A stretch of DNA of 64,000 nt, taken from assembly GCA_026214975.1 (NCBI GenBank), contig CM047806.1:54329947-54393946 (forward strand). The letters are read 5' to 3'. Source of the DNA: Gentiana macrophylla. Its lineage: Eukaryota; Streptophyta; Magnoliopsida; Gentianales; Gentianaceae. Made by a program: the position numbers and the translations under genes. Shown here in pieces: positions 23,562 through 35,269 of the stretch (position 1 is its first letter; each line of letters opens with the position of its first letter). The notes under the pieces were generated by a model. That model saw nothing but the letters and a program-made list of their open reading frames with translations, did no database searches and was not told where the DNA came from.

Positions 23562-23820
23562 TTGATTTTCCACACAGGCTGGTGTTTGCAGTTGTAAGCC
23601 TCCTTCCTTACTCTGGTAAAATAGACAGGCCAAACATGAGTTTTTGCAGATCAATCAAAATCATGTGACATTATCGAACAACTGAATTTACACCTTACTC
23701 TGTGAAAACTCTGCTTTTCTGGTGCGTCTCGAGTTTAATAAAATAAGAAATTATTCTGAAGTGCTATTTGTAGATAATATTACTTGGTTAATTGTTGTGT
23801 GGAAACGTGCTTATAGTTGA

Positions 23821-23822
<2 letters not shown>

Positions 23823-23863
<41 letters not shown>
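23823..23863. repeat. (TA)n microsatellite downstream of the ATG14-like gene
   Basis: About 20 TA units some 260 bp after the stop codon, in the 3' UTR or just beyond it. Confidence 0.9.
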
Positions 23864-23867
<4 letters not shown>

Positions 23868-24465
23868 CTTGTTTGTAGGTGGAGGGTAGCTTTAGTCTCT
23901 GAATGGCTTCAGCTGACAGGAGAAGCTTGTAAATCTTTTGCTTCTTTCTATTGGATAGAGGCTACCTGGTGTTAATATTTACTTATCATAATAGTCGGAA
24001 CTGTATATACTAATAATAATTTATTTATTTATTTGTAGGATTTATCCCCCTTTCCAAAAAAATAAAATAAATAATTATGTAACATTTATTTCTTTGTTTA
24101 CTTGGTCATTTTTGGCATATTACCGTGCATGCATATATTTTTTCTGTGGCGTTTATGGTTGCTCTTTTTTATTTGGTGATAAAAATGCTCTACTGAAGTT
24201 GGAGTGCATTGGAAAAGAAAATTTTAAAACACATCACGTAGAATTAAATTTGACTTTCATATTCTGAAAATTTATTTGAGATGTGGAGATTTGCAACTGT
24301 TTTGGTAAGGAATGTCAATCCTGTCTTTTGTTGAATTCAATCCGCTATTCCCCCATCTCGTTGAGTATGGCTTTCCCTTCGAAAGAAAAAAGACTTTCAA
24401 CGATTTTTTTATAATATAACCGTTATATAAAATTGTATTAAATGATATAAATTACTACTACTCCG

Positions 24466-24682
24466 ATCAAAATATAAATCATGCGATTGATTTTGATTAA
24501 ATATTAAGGAGAGCGATATAATCAATTTTTTACATTATCGCTGGCGAAATTACCTATTCTTTACACTGCAATTGTCTGCGAACAATGGCTTAGAGGTAAT
24601 TTCATCATGATAATGTAAAAATTCGATTAGGCTCCGCTTCTATTACGCGTGTCAAAATCAACGATGACATATATTTTAGGCC
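24466..24682. mobile_element. Fold-back MITE-like inverted repeat
   Basis: Two arms of about 88 bp (24466-24555 and 24594-24682) pair along most of their length around a 38-bp loop. For example, TTTTTACATTATC and GAAATTACCT on the left are matched by GATAATGTAAAAA and AGGTAATTTC on the right. It has no coding sequence. It could be a small DNA-transposon derivative or a hairpin source of small RNA. No clear target duplication was seen. Confidence 0.65.
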
Positions 24683-24689
24683 TATGTAA

Positions 24690-26579
24690 TACATTTTATT
24701 TTGTATGCTACCTGGTACAATTTTTATATAACCATTTCACCCTAAAATCTCATTTGAACTCAATTAATTGTAAGTATAGGCTTTGTTTCTCTTTTTTCGC
24801 TTTAAACCCATTTTTTTTTTAGTTTTTTCTTTTCTTTTCTGTGTTACAGAAGATTGTTATTAATACATTGGATTCAGTGGATCTTGGTGCACTGTGTCAC
24901 ACACATTTTCGATGCTTCATGTGGCTGACACGTGTCGACCGAACAAAAAATTATAATTTAAAATGAAAATATTCAACACATCTCCTACACATTATCGGCA
25001 TTCTCTGACACTCTTGAACACAAATTTTTATTTTAGTTTTAAATGTTGCAACCAATGATTTTCAAACTTGATTATAGTTTGACATATATTATATCAGATT
25101 AAGCTTATTGTTGATAAACAAAAATCTTTTACAAATTGTGATATTTTGAAGGTAAGCATTTCTTTCACAACCACACAGAGGTTGAATATTATATTTTAGA
25201 TATTCAAAGAGCTTTGTAATACATTCTTGATTTAGTCTAGTTACTTGGATATTTTTGAATTTCATATACATATCTTAAATTAATTTTTATTTTATATATT
25301 TTTAATACGTGTCGTAGATTAGTCGTATCCTTAAATTTTAAAATTTTTTGTGTCGTCGTGTTTGTATTGTGCACACAAGGTGGCGTATTACCAATACCAC
25401 ACATTGCCATTTCATTACATGTGGCTATAACTTGCAAAACGCTAAGTGTTGAATGCCTATAAATTGGAGCACATCATTCGTTTGTGAGATATGCAAAGTA
25501 GAATAAATATTAAGATTATTGGCGAAAGCCGCTCTTCGTATTGGTTGTTGTTTCACTTATTTTATAACATTTTATCGGTGTGAGTGTTTAACAGTGTGCC
25601 CTGCTCTCGGATACCGAATCTTTATCTGGTAATGAAATGTTTAGCACTTGACTTTTAGAGAAAACCCTAGAACCCACGTAAGCTTGACATAATAGTAGAG
25701 TAATAAGCAAGTTGCAGAAGAAAAAATATATGCCAAGACTCGGAGGACAGACCCACAAACCCTCGGGGTATATAGAACACCTCAAGAAATCACTCATTCC
25801 ATAACTACATACATAAATAACGGAAACCTATACTAAATCCATTACAATTCCATAACAACTTAAAAACGTAACTACTATAATTAACTAGACATGCATGCTT
25901 TGTTCAAGAAAACAAATTAAAACCACCAGTTAACCTTAGTTAAAATCCATGAACTCCATCCTAAGTATGCTCCCTAAGCTCTCCATCATACTCTCTAGGT
26001 ATCGTATCTTCTATTCCAAATGAACGGAATGAGTTTGTGCACAAGCATGTCAAATTCCGAGAGTTATGACATTGAATCTATTTCACACAGCTTACAACAT
26101 AGTTTAAAAGCATTTTTTTTAGACATAAGATAAAACTACTTTAAAAGCATAACTTGAACAATGCATGAAAATCATGTCCAATCAACTACTGTAGTTCATC
26201 TTGCACGTTCTTGTTTGATTTCATTAACTACTTGCCATGTTTATCCAACTTGTCAAACTTACGTAAACTACTTACCATCATGTACTTTACCAGCATGTTC
26301 ATGTCTTATCTATCATATTCATGGTTCTTAGTATATTCAAGTTCTTGTCTTGTATTCATTGTCCTCATCATATTCATGTTCTTGTCTGTCATGTTCATGT
26401 TTCATGTTCTAACACATAATACCATATATTCAGGGGTAAAACGCCATGGTGAAAGCCCATCATAAAGGTCATTGTGTGACTTGGGTAATAAGACTAGCAA
26501 CATCTCACGTAACACGTAAGATCACGATATTCTTGTAATACATTGAACTGCCACTTATAAAACTATACGATCTGTAGGT
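24690..26579. other. AT-rich intergenic DNA, nothing recognised
   Basis: No protein family is visible. Around 26240-26420 there is low-complexity sequence with repeated CATGTTCATG/CATATTCATG words. Short open frames here look random. Confidence 0.5.
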
Positions 26580-27422
26580 TGACGATGACAAATTATGTCA
26601 CCTAATTAATTCGGGCCTGAATGAGTCTAATGATGAATACTCAAAACCCGGCTCCGTTTGGTTTCGGACTGACTGGATCCATTTGGTTCCAACTTAATAT
26701 TTTATTCACCCACTATCTTATTTACTATTATTTTACAATCATTTCACCAATCATTTCACCATCAACAAATAAAATAATATTAATCAATTCATTTTATTCA
26801 CCACCTACACTATTCAACCATTACTTTATCAATATAATATTTCTCTCACTAATCATTTCACCAATCATTTCTTCATCAACACAAACTTTAATACAACATT
26901 TCAACCTTATAATCATTACTTTACATTATTTTATTTTATTTTCTCTCTCATGACTCAAATGGATCCAGTCCAGTCCGAAACCAAACGGAGCCTAATGCCT
27001 TAAGAAAGTGTTGTAGATTTTAAGATTTACGGCTGAGTCTAAGAGCTTGTCTTAGATTGCCTACGTATCCTGTATTTTTCCAGGAATCAAGCCTTACGTA
27101 GTTCCTGGAACATGGTATTTATAATGATAATGCATGCCCTAACCCTAATAATAGGTCGGTCTAAGCTATTGTCATATTTAACCTTTATGGGCCTTGCCCC
27201 TTTCCTAAGTTATCATGCTGATAATGGGCCTTCGTAGCTGGTGCGGACTCTGTCCCTTACGCCGACTCAACCGACTTACGGTGGTCGAGCTGCGACCATC
27301 GTCCTACACTGCTTAAGATTCGATCGTCGTAGCCCTGAATCCGGGCATCGACATGCACACCTTGATTCTTATTCATATCGTGGGGACCAACTGGAAGACG
27401 ACACGTGGAGGGGTGAAACTCA
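26580..27422 (-). repeat. 3' LTR of the Tat element, interrupted by a MITE
   Basis: About 500 bp of LTR sequence matching 36277-36773, plus a 343-bp MITE at 26650-26992. The edge at 27422 is set by CTCA followed by the complement of a purine tract (TAAGCCCCCCAGACTT). Confidence 0.85.
26650..26992. mobile_element. MITE in the 3' LTR of the Tat element
   Basis: 343 bp with terminal inverted repeats of about 37 bp. The left end is GGCTCCGTTTGGTTTCGGAC and the right end is its complement, with one extra base in the arm. The interior is very AT-rich, with repeated ATCATTTCACC words, and non-coding. The other LTR has the empty site (AAAACCCTAATGCC). The duplication at the site is at most 2-3 bp (CC or CCC), so the superfamily is not settled. 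Confidence 0.85.
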
Positions 27423-27564
27423 TAAGCCCCCCAGACTTGAGAGAGGCAACTCCCTTCGTCCGAGGTCAAATATGCCATTTGTATCGTCTTCGAGCTGGGT
27501 CGTTATTTGGGCGGGAAATAGCTGTACCGCCACCTGTAACCCTAACCAATTATAGCGTCGTAGC

Positions 27565-27574
27565 ATGACGTCAT
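27565..27574. promoter_or_regulatory. Palindromic ATGACGTCAT, bZIP-type site
   Basis: A perfect 10-bp palindrome with a TGACGTCA core, about 265 bp upstream of the antisense ORF start and close to a CCAAT word (27545). It could drive the plus-strand ORF, but this is inference. Confidence 0.45.
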
Positions 27575-27837
27575 GGCGCACTAACGCCGTATTTCCAGCA
27601 CAAGGAACGAAGCGTCCTTTTTCGTTAACCGTAACGCCATTATCTTGATTCTCGCGATTTGTGTGGGATTATAACCCCCTCAAATTACGTCTTTTCAACT
27701 CATTTCAAAGTTTTCGCAAGCATAAAAGGGGAGAGAATGTCGGAGCAAAGTTCATTTTGCCATTTCCGCTACATAACCTCCAAGCACCAAGTAAGCATCT
27801 TTTTGTATTCTCCCTCTTCTTTCTGCATTTATCAATG

Positions 27838-30071
27838 TCAAATAGTGCTACTGAATCTAATAAGGGTAGTGAATCATCTTCTCATAGTCAAGATTCGTCA
27901 GCTACCCACTCTGATCGTCCTCTCCGGTCACTCTCCGGTGAGCCCGTAAGCCCATCCCCTTCTGTCCCTAGTAAACCTAAGAAATTAGTCATTAGGATGG
28001 ACGGAAAGGGTCCAAAAGGTTGTCTCACTGCTCTTTCTCTAGATGATGTCAATAAAATTTGCCAGAAATTTGGTCTCGGGGGCCCTCAATTTGAAATTCG
28101 ACTCTCATCGGGTCAACACCAATACGCTGACGAGCCCCCAGAAAGGTTCCATACAGTCTACGAAGCCCAACTTTCCAGCGGGTTGAGGTTTCCATTGTAC
28201 CCAGCCGTAGTGGCGATTCTGCATCATTATGAAATAAGTGTTTCTCAGTTAGCCCCTAATGCTATAGGGATTCTAATGGGGTTTATAATAGCTTGTCGAG
28301 TGGTATGAGTTTGATTTTCGGTCCCCCTCTTTCGCTACTACTATAAGATCACAGGTATGCCAGACAAACTGTGGTATACCTTCCAACGAAGGCCAAACCG
28401 ACACGAGTTTGTGTCCAAGGGGCCTTCATCACATGGTGACTGGAAACCCAGATTCTTCTTCATACGTCATGGCCTAGTCAACCCATACATAGGACAGTGG
28501 AGGTCGAGGGGCAAGAAGACGGATAAACTAGGTGGTGATCGTGCCCTTCGAGAGGCCTATCAGAGGGATAACTTTGGTTTCGAGGTGACTACCCGAGATC
28601 TGCACCTTCTGTATGAGTTGGCAAAACTGGAGGATGCGGGTCCGATGCCCTATTCGACACTCCACGCCACAGACCAACAGAACCGTAGGATATTTTTCTA
28701 TGTATTTATTTTTTTGGTCGAGATCTGTAACTTGGTATTATTGATAATATTAACCTTGCCTTTTCTTTTTCCAGTGGGGAAGTTCTCAGTTATCTCTGAT
28801 CCGACTCAGGTCCCCAAACCCAAGGGTAAGCTCGCTCCGCCTCTCGAGGGTCGGGCGGCCACTTCTGTGAAGATTGTCGAGAGCAGGGCAACTCCCCCTG
28901 CTGGGGAAGAGAGCTCTTCCCGACTAGAGGTTGTTCCTACGCAGCCGTCTGAAGGAAGTACTGTGTATGTCGAGTCGACGGTTCCTGCTCGCTCCCCCGC
29001 CCAGTCTCGGTCTGATGATTTTCCACTTACTCGCTATGGCACATTGCGAGATGAAGACGACAAAGCCATAGTCGGTATAACACCATCTGTTGGCAGGAAT
29101 GTCGAGGACGTCGCTCGACACCCAAGGAAGAGACCAACCCTGCCCGACTTGGTGAGGGATCAGCACAGGGAAGCTAAAAAGGCCAAAGGGTGAAGCCCCT
29201 GCTGAAGTCGAGATCGATATGAACCGGGCTGCCGAAGATAGCGTAACTATGGAAAACAAGGTTCTATCTTCTGCACTTCGGAAGTTGTGCCGTATGGTAA
29301 GTCGCTCCATTTTTCCTACTTTCATCGTGGCCTGTCCTTTATTTCTGCTTGGCGCTTTTTTGTTTTGATTGTTTTTTTAGACCAGCCATCTCGGCTAAGA
29401 GATTGGCTGCGCCAATCGAGGCAGAAGAGGATTTGAAGAGGAAAATCCGTGTGTTGCTCGATGAGAGCACCAAGAAAAGCGCCGCCATAGCCGGATTGGA
29501 ATCTCAGTTGGAGACTCACGCGATAGAGACAAACGCCGAGATAAGGAAGTTGAAGGACAAGCTGTCTACCTCAGCCAATGACTTGGCCAGGACACGAAGC
29601 GACTGGCAAGTCCAGGATAAAAAATTTTCCGATCTGGCAGTGGAGTTCGAGAAGATGCAGAAAGCGTATAACGCTTCTTTGACCGAAGCTACGCAGGCTC
29701 AGACCAAGAGGGATGCTCTGAGGGTCGAACTGGAGAAAGTTCCTTCCCAGGTTGAGGCGGCGAAGAAAGATGCCGTCCTGGAGTATCAAAGGTCGAGGGA
29801 GCTTGATGAGGACCTAACCGTGATGATGCGCATGGCCATGATGGGCGGATTTACAATGGCGGTGAATCAGGCTATGGATGTTTATCCAGAGTTCGACGTG
29901 TCCAAGCTTGCTGCGCCGCAATTCTATGACACTGAGGCGGAGAAGCTATACGACCAGTACGGCGAGGAGTTCCAACGAGGGGAATCTCTTGCCCAGAAGT
30001 ATGGTCCTTCGACTTCCAATGCCGAGCCGACCCCTGCTATCACCGAGTCGACTCTAGATGCCACCTCATAG
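27838..30071 (+). pseudogene. Antisense ORF of the Tat element (gypsy-type 'putative transposase' family)
   Basis: Plus-strand protein, opposite to pol. It starts with a Ser-rich leader (MSNSATESNKGS), then a domain of the plant family annotated as putative gypsy-type transposase (FPLYPAVVAILHHYEISVSQ, then LAPNAIGILMGFIIACR). The frame continues through two TGA codons (28306-28314) into VPLFRYYYKITG and FFFIRHG. A Pro/Ser-rich linker follows, then a long coiled coil (29400-29800, LKRKIRVLLDES and LEKVPSQVEAAKK) and an acidic tail. Probable introns are at about 28687-28776 and 29297-29381, with a frameshift near 29190. The true function of this family is unknown; the transposase name is only a database label. 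Broken in this copy. Confidence 0.75.
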
Positions 30072-30849
30072 TTGTTTTCCTTTGAATTTTTCCTTTGTTG
30101 AACTTTTATTCGATCTTTTGAACTTGGATTTGTATAATTTGAATTTGGTCTTGTACTAGCTGACCTTATTTCGCTTCGATTTTGACTCGATTTTTGTAGT
30201 ATTTTTCTCTTCTTTTTATTATTTATCTATTATATCTCGATGTCTTTTAGCTTTTCGCTTGTCAGGCCTCTGGACCTGTTTGTTGTTTGCTTTATCGATG
30301 TCGTGTTGCCCCCCAAGTGTATTATGAACCTTTGGTTCTTATTGCACTTGTGAGTCTAGTCTAGTTGAGATCGACCTAGTTGCCTTAGTATTTTTTGTCT
30401 CTCGGACTAGTTTTGCTACGGGCAGGTCGATGCTCTGGGTGTTCGATCCGACTTTGCGAACCGTCCCTCTGCCTTAGCATTTTTTGCCAAGTAGGCTCGT
30501 TTTGCTTTTGGCTGGTCGATTTTGTGGGCGTTTGGTCTGACTTTGCAAACTCTCCCTTTGCGTTAGCATTTTTTGCCTTATTGTATTGTTTTGCTTTAGG
30601 CCATATTGAGGGGTCCGACTTTCGGATTCCCCATTCTCGTAGTCGATTTCATTGCCTTTGACATTTTGTATCGTATTAGACTTATAATGTGAAGGCTGTA
30701 GATCCTAAAATAAAAACATAGAAGCATCTCGAAATAAGACATGTTTATTAGAATAAAATTGTCACAGAGACTTATTACAAAGCGTAAAACGTAAAAATAA
30801 AGATAGATCGAGATAAAGTTTAATTAAACGTAATACTTCCTCAGATTAT

Positions 30850-32165
30850 TGGCTTGCCACTGCCGAGGAACCGTGGTTCCATCTGCTCGTCCGAGTTGGT
30901 AGGATCCTTTGGAATGAACCTTTAGGATCTGTATGGCCATTCCCAATTCGGGTCTACTTGCCAGTCGCTTCTTGTCGACTTGCTTCGTTCTTTCTGAGGA
31001 CCAAATCTCCGACTTTGAAGTATTTGTATTTGACCCTTGAGTTGTAATACTGCGAGATCTTCTGTTTGAATCTCATCATTCGAGTTGAACCTATTTCTCT
31101 TCACTCCTCGACATTATCTTTTTCGTGTCGAAGATCAGGAGCGTTGGTCTCAACATTGTATGCTAGAACTCGAGGAGAGGGTATACCGATCTCCGCGGGA
31201 ATTACCGCCTCGCATCCGTAGGCCAGGGAGAAGGGTGTCTCTCCTGTCGAAGAATTTGGAGCTGTCATATACGACCATAGGATGCTCGGAAGTTGTGCTG
31301 CCCAGTCTCGACCTTCGGCTTCTAGTCTCTTTTTCAGTCCGACCTTGATATGTCGATTTGTCTGCTCGACTTGACCGTTTTCCTGCGGGTGAGCTACCGA
31401 GGTGAAGCGCTGACTGATATGATATTCGCTGCACCATTCTCTAACTTTTCGGTCTTCGAACTGGGTGCCATGATCTAAAATAAGAACCTTGGGAATTCCA
31501 TACCTGTATAAAATATCAACCCACAAGAATTTTTTGATGGTCGAAGCTCTGATGTCGGTCAAAGCCTTGGCTTCGAGCCATTTCGTGAAGTAGTCTACTG
31601 CGACGACCACGTATCTATTGTTGCCCGGAGCTCGGGGTACAGGTCCGACTATGTCGACGCCCCACTGATGAAAAGGCCAGGCTGACGAGATTACGTTCAT
31701 TTCTTGGGCCTGTTGATGGGTGATAATGTCGTGGATTTGAAAAGTTCTACACCTATGAACTAGGTTGTTCGCATCTTGTTGCATCGACGGCCAAAAATAC
31801 CCAGCCAGCTTGCACTTTCGGGCGAGCATCCTAGCTCCGCAATGATTTCCACAAGCTCCTCTGTGAATTTCTTCCAGAAGATACGCACCATCTTCTTCTG
31901 ATGCACATCTTAACCAAGGTGCTACAAAAGATTTCCGATAGAGGATAGAATCGAAGAACGCATACCGTGCTGATTGAAGTCGGATTTTCCTTGCTTGTAC
32001 CTTGTCGGATAGCAGAATTCCGTCCTTAAGGTAAAGGGCAATTGCATCCATCCATGTTGCATGTTGAGTGATCGGCTGCATTTCTGATTCCTTGTAGCTT
32101 CTATCGGTCAATAGCTCGGCTAGAACTTTCTTGCTCGAGATGAAGTTCGAAGCGAGTTTAGACAA
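30850..32165 (-). pseudogene. Tat element integrase
   Basis: The 354-codon frame from 32165 to 31101 holds the zinc-binding region (HRGACGNHCGARML, then VHRCRTFQIH, where the second Cys of the usual CxxC is Phe). The catalytic core follows: WGVDIVGP, ILDHGTQF and then ENGQVEQTNR, with all three acidic residues present. After a shift near 31100 the C-terminal part (YYNSRVKYKYFKVGDLVLRK) continues to about 30850. No chromodomain is seen, as expected outside chromoviruses. The rest of the frame is open, but the lost Cys and the shift make it non-functional. Confidence 0.85.
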
Positions 32166-32178
32166 TGCATCGGCTCTC

Positions 32179-32607
32179 TTATTCTGACTTCAGGGGACCT
32201 GCTCGATCTGAACTGACTTGAACTGGAACTGACTTGAACTTTGGTATGAAACCTTGTACCACTGCTAAGTAATTTTTCATGGTTTCTTCCTTGGCTTCAT
32301 ACTCCCCTTTGATATGATTTACCACCAACTGCAAGTCGCTGTAAACTAGTAGATTCTCGACTCCCAACTATAAAGCAAGTTTCAGACCTGTGATCATAGC
32401 CTCATATTCAGCCTCGTTGTTTGTCGCTTTGAAGTCGAATCGAAGGGCGTAGGGGAATCCTTCACCTTTCGGGCTGATTAGAAGGAGTCCAACTCCTGCC
32501 CCCTCTTTGCTTGATGCCCCATCGACTTGGAGAGACCACTGTTCTTCTGTGCTTTGCTTCTCCTGCTCGAGTTGGATGGAAATTCCTTCGGCTAGAAAAT
32601 ATGCCAA
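32179..32607 (-). pseudogene. Second (archaeal-type) RNase H of the Tat element
   Basis: The minus strand encodes WSLQVDGASSKEGAGVGLLL, then TNNEAEYEAMITGLKLA and VYSDLQLVVNHIKGEYEAK. These supply the D, E and D of the RNase H active site. A TAG divides it after LKLAL, and a 12-bp word (GAACTGACTTGA-like) is duplicated near 32208-32235 at its end. A second RNase H after the usual one marks the Tat lineage. Confidence 0.85.
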
Positions 32608-32670
32608 GGCCTAGGCCTTAACCGCCGACCGAGGCATGAACTCGATATCGTACTCTGCCATCTCCACTAC

Positions 32671-34070
32671 CTATTTTGTTAGTCGACCCGACGTGTCGGG
32701 CTTCGCTAAGATCTGCTTCAGTGGTTGGTCAGTGACCACCGTGATGGGATGGGCTTGGAAATATGACCTCAGTTTTCTCGAGGCATGTACAAAATATAAT
32801 GCTAATTTCTCTGCTGGTGAGTATCGGATCTCGGGTCCATGTAACGCTTTACTAACAAAATAAATCAGCACTTGGCCGTTGACCCCTTCTCGAATCAGAA
32901 CCGCACTCACTGCTTCTTCACACACTGCCAAATAGACCAGCAATTTTTCTCCTTCCCGGGGTGAAGTGAGAGTGGGTAACTCCGATAAATACGCTTTCAA
33001 ATCCTCGAAGGCCTTCTGACACTCTTCGTCCCAATGGAAAGGACTGGCTTTACGGAGAATCTTGAAACACGGTAGAGCTCGCTGGGCGGATCTCGATAAA
33101 AACCTATTGAGGGCGGCCATTCGACCAACGAGCCTCTGTACTTCCTTTATATTCCGATGTGTAGGCCTTCTTTTTAAAGTGTCGATCTTATCCGGGTTCG
33201 CTCGAATCCCATCTTTCGAAATCATGTATCCTAAAAACTTCCCCGACCTGACACCAAAGGTGCACTTCTTTGGGTTTAATCTCATCTTCGTTTCCCTCAA
33301 AACCTCAAATACTTCCCGAGCATCTACCAAGTACTGCTTCATAGATCGTCTCTTGATGAGCAAGTCGTCTACGTACACTTCCATACATCTACTGATCTGT
33401 TTGGCAAAAATCTTGTTGATCGCTTCCTCGATGTAGCCCCAAATGTTTTCAACCCGAATGGCATGGTTACATAGAAGAAAGTGCCGAATTCCGTGACGAA
33501 AGCTGTCTTTTCAGCATCTCGAGGATCCATTAGTATCTGATGGTATCCCTTGTACGCATCAAAGAAACCAAACACTTCAAAGTCGATAGTAGAGTCTACT
33601 AACCTGTCGATCTTTGGCAACGGATATGAGTCCTTTGGACATGCTTTATTCAAGTTGGTGAAGTCCACACACATACGCCAGCTGTTTTCGGGCTTCTTGA
33701 CTAACACTGGGTTGGCAAGCCATTCAGGGTAGAGCACTTCCCTCACTATCTTGCCTGTTAACAGCTTCCCGACTTCCTTCTCTATAGCTTGGTTTCGTTC
33801 AGGTGCGAAACTCTTCTTTTTCTGTCTGACTGGCTTTCGGGCATGATATATTTCGATCGCTATATCCGTGGATAGTCCTGGCATATCGTCAGCCTTCCAT
33901 GCGAAAACATCTCTGAACTCGATTAGTAGCTCGATCAGTAACTGTTTTTCTTTAGTCGGGATCCAAATCCCGACCTGCACGCACTGATCTTTCTCGTCTT
34001 CCCACAAATGAACATCTTCGACGGGATCAACCGGGATCCAACTCTTCTCTTCCCCTTCCTCCGAAATCAA
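32671..34070 (-). pseudogene. Tat element reverse transcriptase and RNase H
   Basis: From 34070 the frame encodes the RT fingers and palm (EWLANPVLVKKPENSWRMCV, then FFDAYKGYHQI and FYVTMPFGLK). A one-base shift near 33440 separates it from YVDDLLIK, where the catalytic YVDD lies, and the rest of RT plus the first RNase H (33384-32671, VYLAVCEEAVSAVL and ALHGPEIRYSPAEKLAL). Two in-frame TAG codons follow, replacing Trp and probably Gln before AYFLAE. Confidence 0.88.
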
Positions 34071-34073
34071 CTC

Positions 34074-35063
34074 TTAGATCAGGACTTGCTGCACAGCCAT
34101 TTTCCCATCCATGATGATGGAATTGCAGCTTCGAGTGGCTTCAATGTCTCCCCTTACTTCATGCGAGCCATTCCTGGTAGGGAATTTCATGCTATTATGG
34201 ACAGTGGAGATGATAGCGCGCAGGTCGAAAAGAGCCGGTCGACCTAAAATGACATTGCATGCCGAATAAGCCTTGACTACCACGTAGTACAATTCAAGGG
34301 TTCTTTCTCTTTCACCATCCCCGACTGTTGTTAGCAACTTTATCGATCCCATAGGATGGACCGCTTATCCTGTGAATCCAAACAAAGGAGATGCTAAAGG
34401 AGCCATGTCCTGATCTTTTAGCTTCATCGCCTTGAAAGCCGAGTAGTACAAGATATTCACTGCGCTGCCATTGTCGGCATAGACTCTCGATACCCGAGCT
34501 CGGCTAATTACCGCCTCAATTACCAGTCCCTCACTGTGACTCCAAAAATTAGGTATATTATCTTTGGGTCCATACCTGACTTCTGTAGTAAATCTCAGCC
34601 TCTTCTTATCCCTCGAGCCGTCAGTTGGCTCTCGGCTGGCTTGGTCTTTATCATTCTCAACTGACCCAAATATCATATTAACATAATTATTAGGTCGATT
34701 ATCGTCATACCTGTCTCGATCATGGTCGCCTCTACTGTTTCTCTCTCGATCTGAAGATCGCTCCCGATGTGGTGATCAGTCTCTGCGTCTCTGAGCATCA
34801 CGACCTCGATCTTGATCAGAATTTTTTCTTTTATACTCTCTGCGCCCCTTGGGCTCATTGCACTGAGATCTATCGACCACTTCATCTAGCTTGCCCTCTT
34901 GAATACAGGCGTCGATGTCTCTTTTCAAGTCGTCACAATCCTCTGTTGTATGGCCTATATCAGCATGATATTCACAATACTTTCTTGGATTTCTTTTTTC
35001 TCGAGGCCTTTTGAATGGTCTCGGTGTCTTTGCTATGTTCTTCGCGAGCATAATGGATAACAC
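34074..35063 (-). pseudogene. Tat element zinc knuckle and protease region
   Basis: 35063-34776 carries a knuckle-like CEYHADIGHTTEDC and a basic, Arg-rich tail. 34676-34365 carries the retroviral-type protease motif VYADNGSAVNILYY, and 34352-34074 carries its C-terminal half with the conserved ILGRPALFDLRAI. Frame breaks separate the three parts. Confidence 0.8.
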
Positions 35064-35269
35064 TTCCCCCCCGAGACCGATTTAGGGGGATGAAATCCTT
35101 ATCATGTAGGGCTTCTTTCTTTCCCAAACGGTCCGAGACGGGCATCGTGATACGGTCCTAGACTGTCGACTTGCCTTCGGTGTTCTGCCCTTTGGATTGA
35201 TTCTTATTTGGACCTCGGGTATCCTTCTTTGAATCTATCCAATCGGATTGGGTGTGCCTACGCACTGCC

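Noticed and set aside
26621..26953. 110-codon plus-strand ORF
   Set aside because: It lies inside the AT-rich interior of a MITE and is low complexity.
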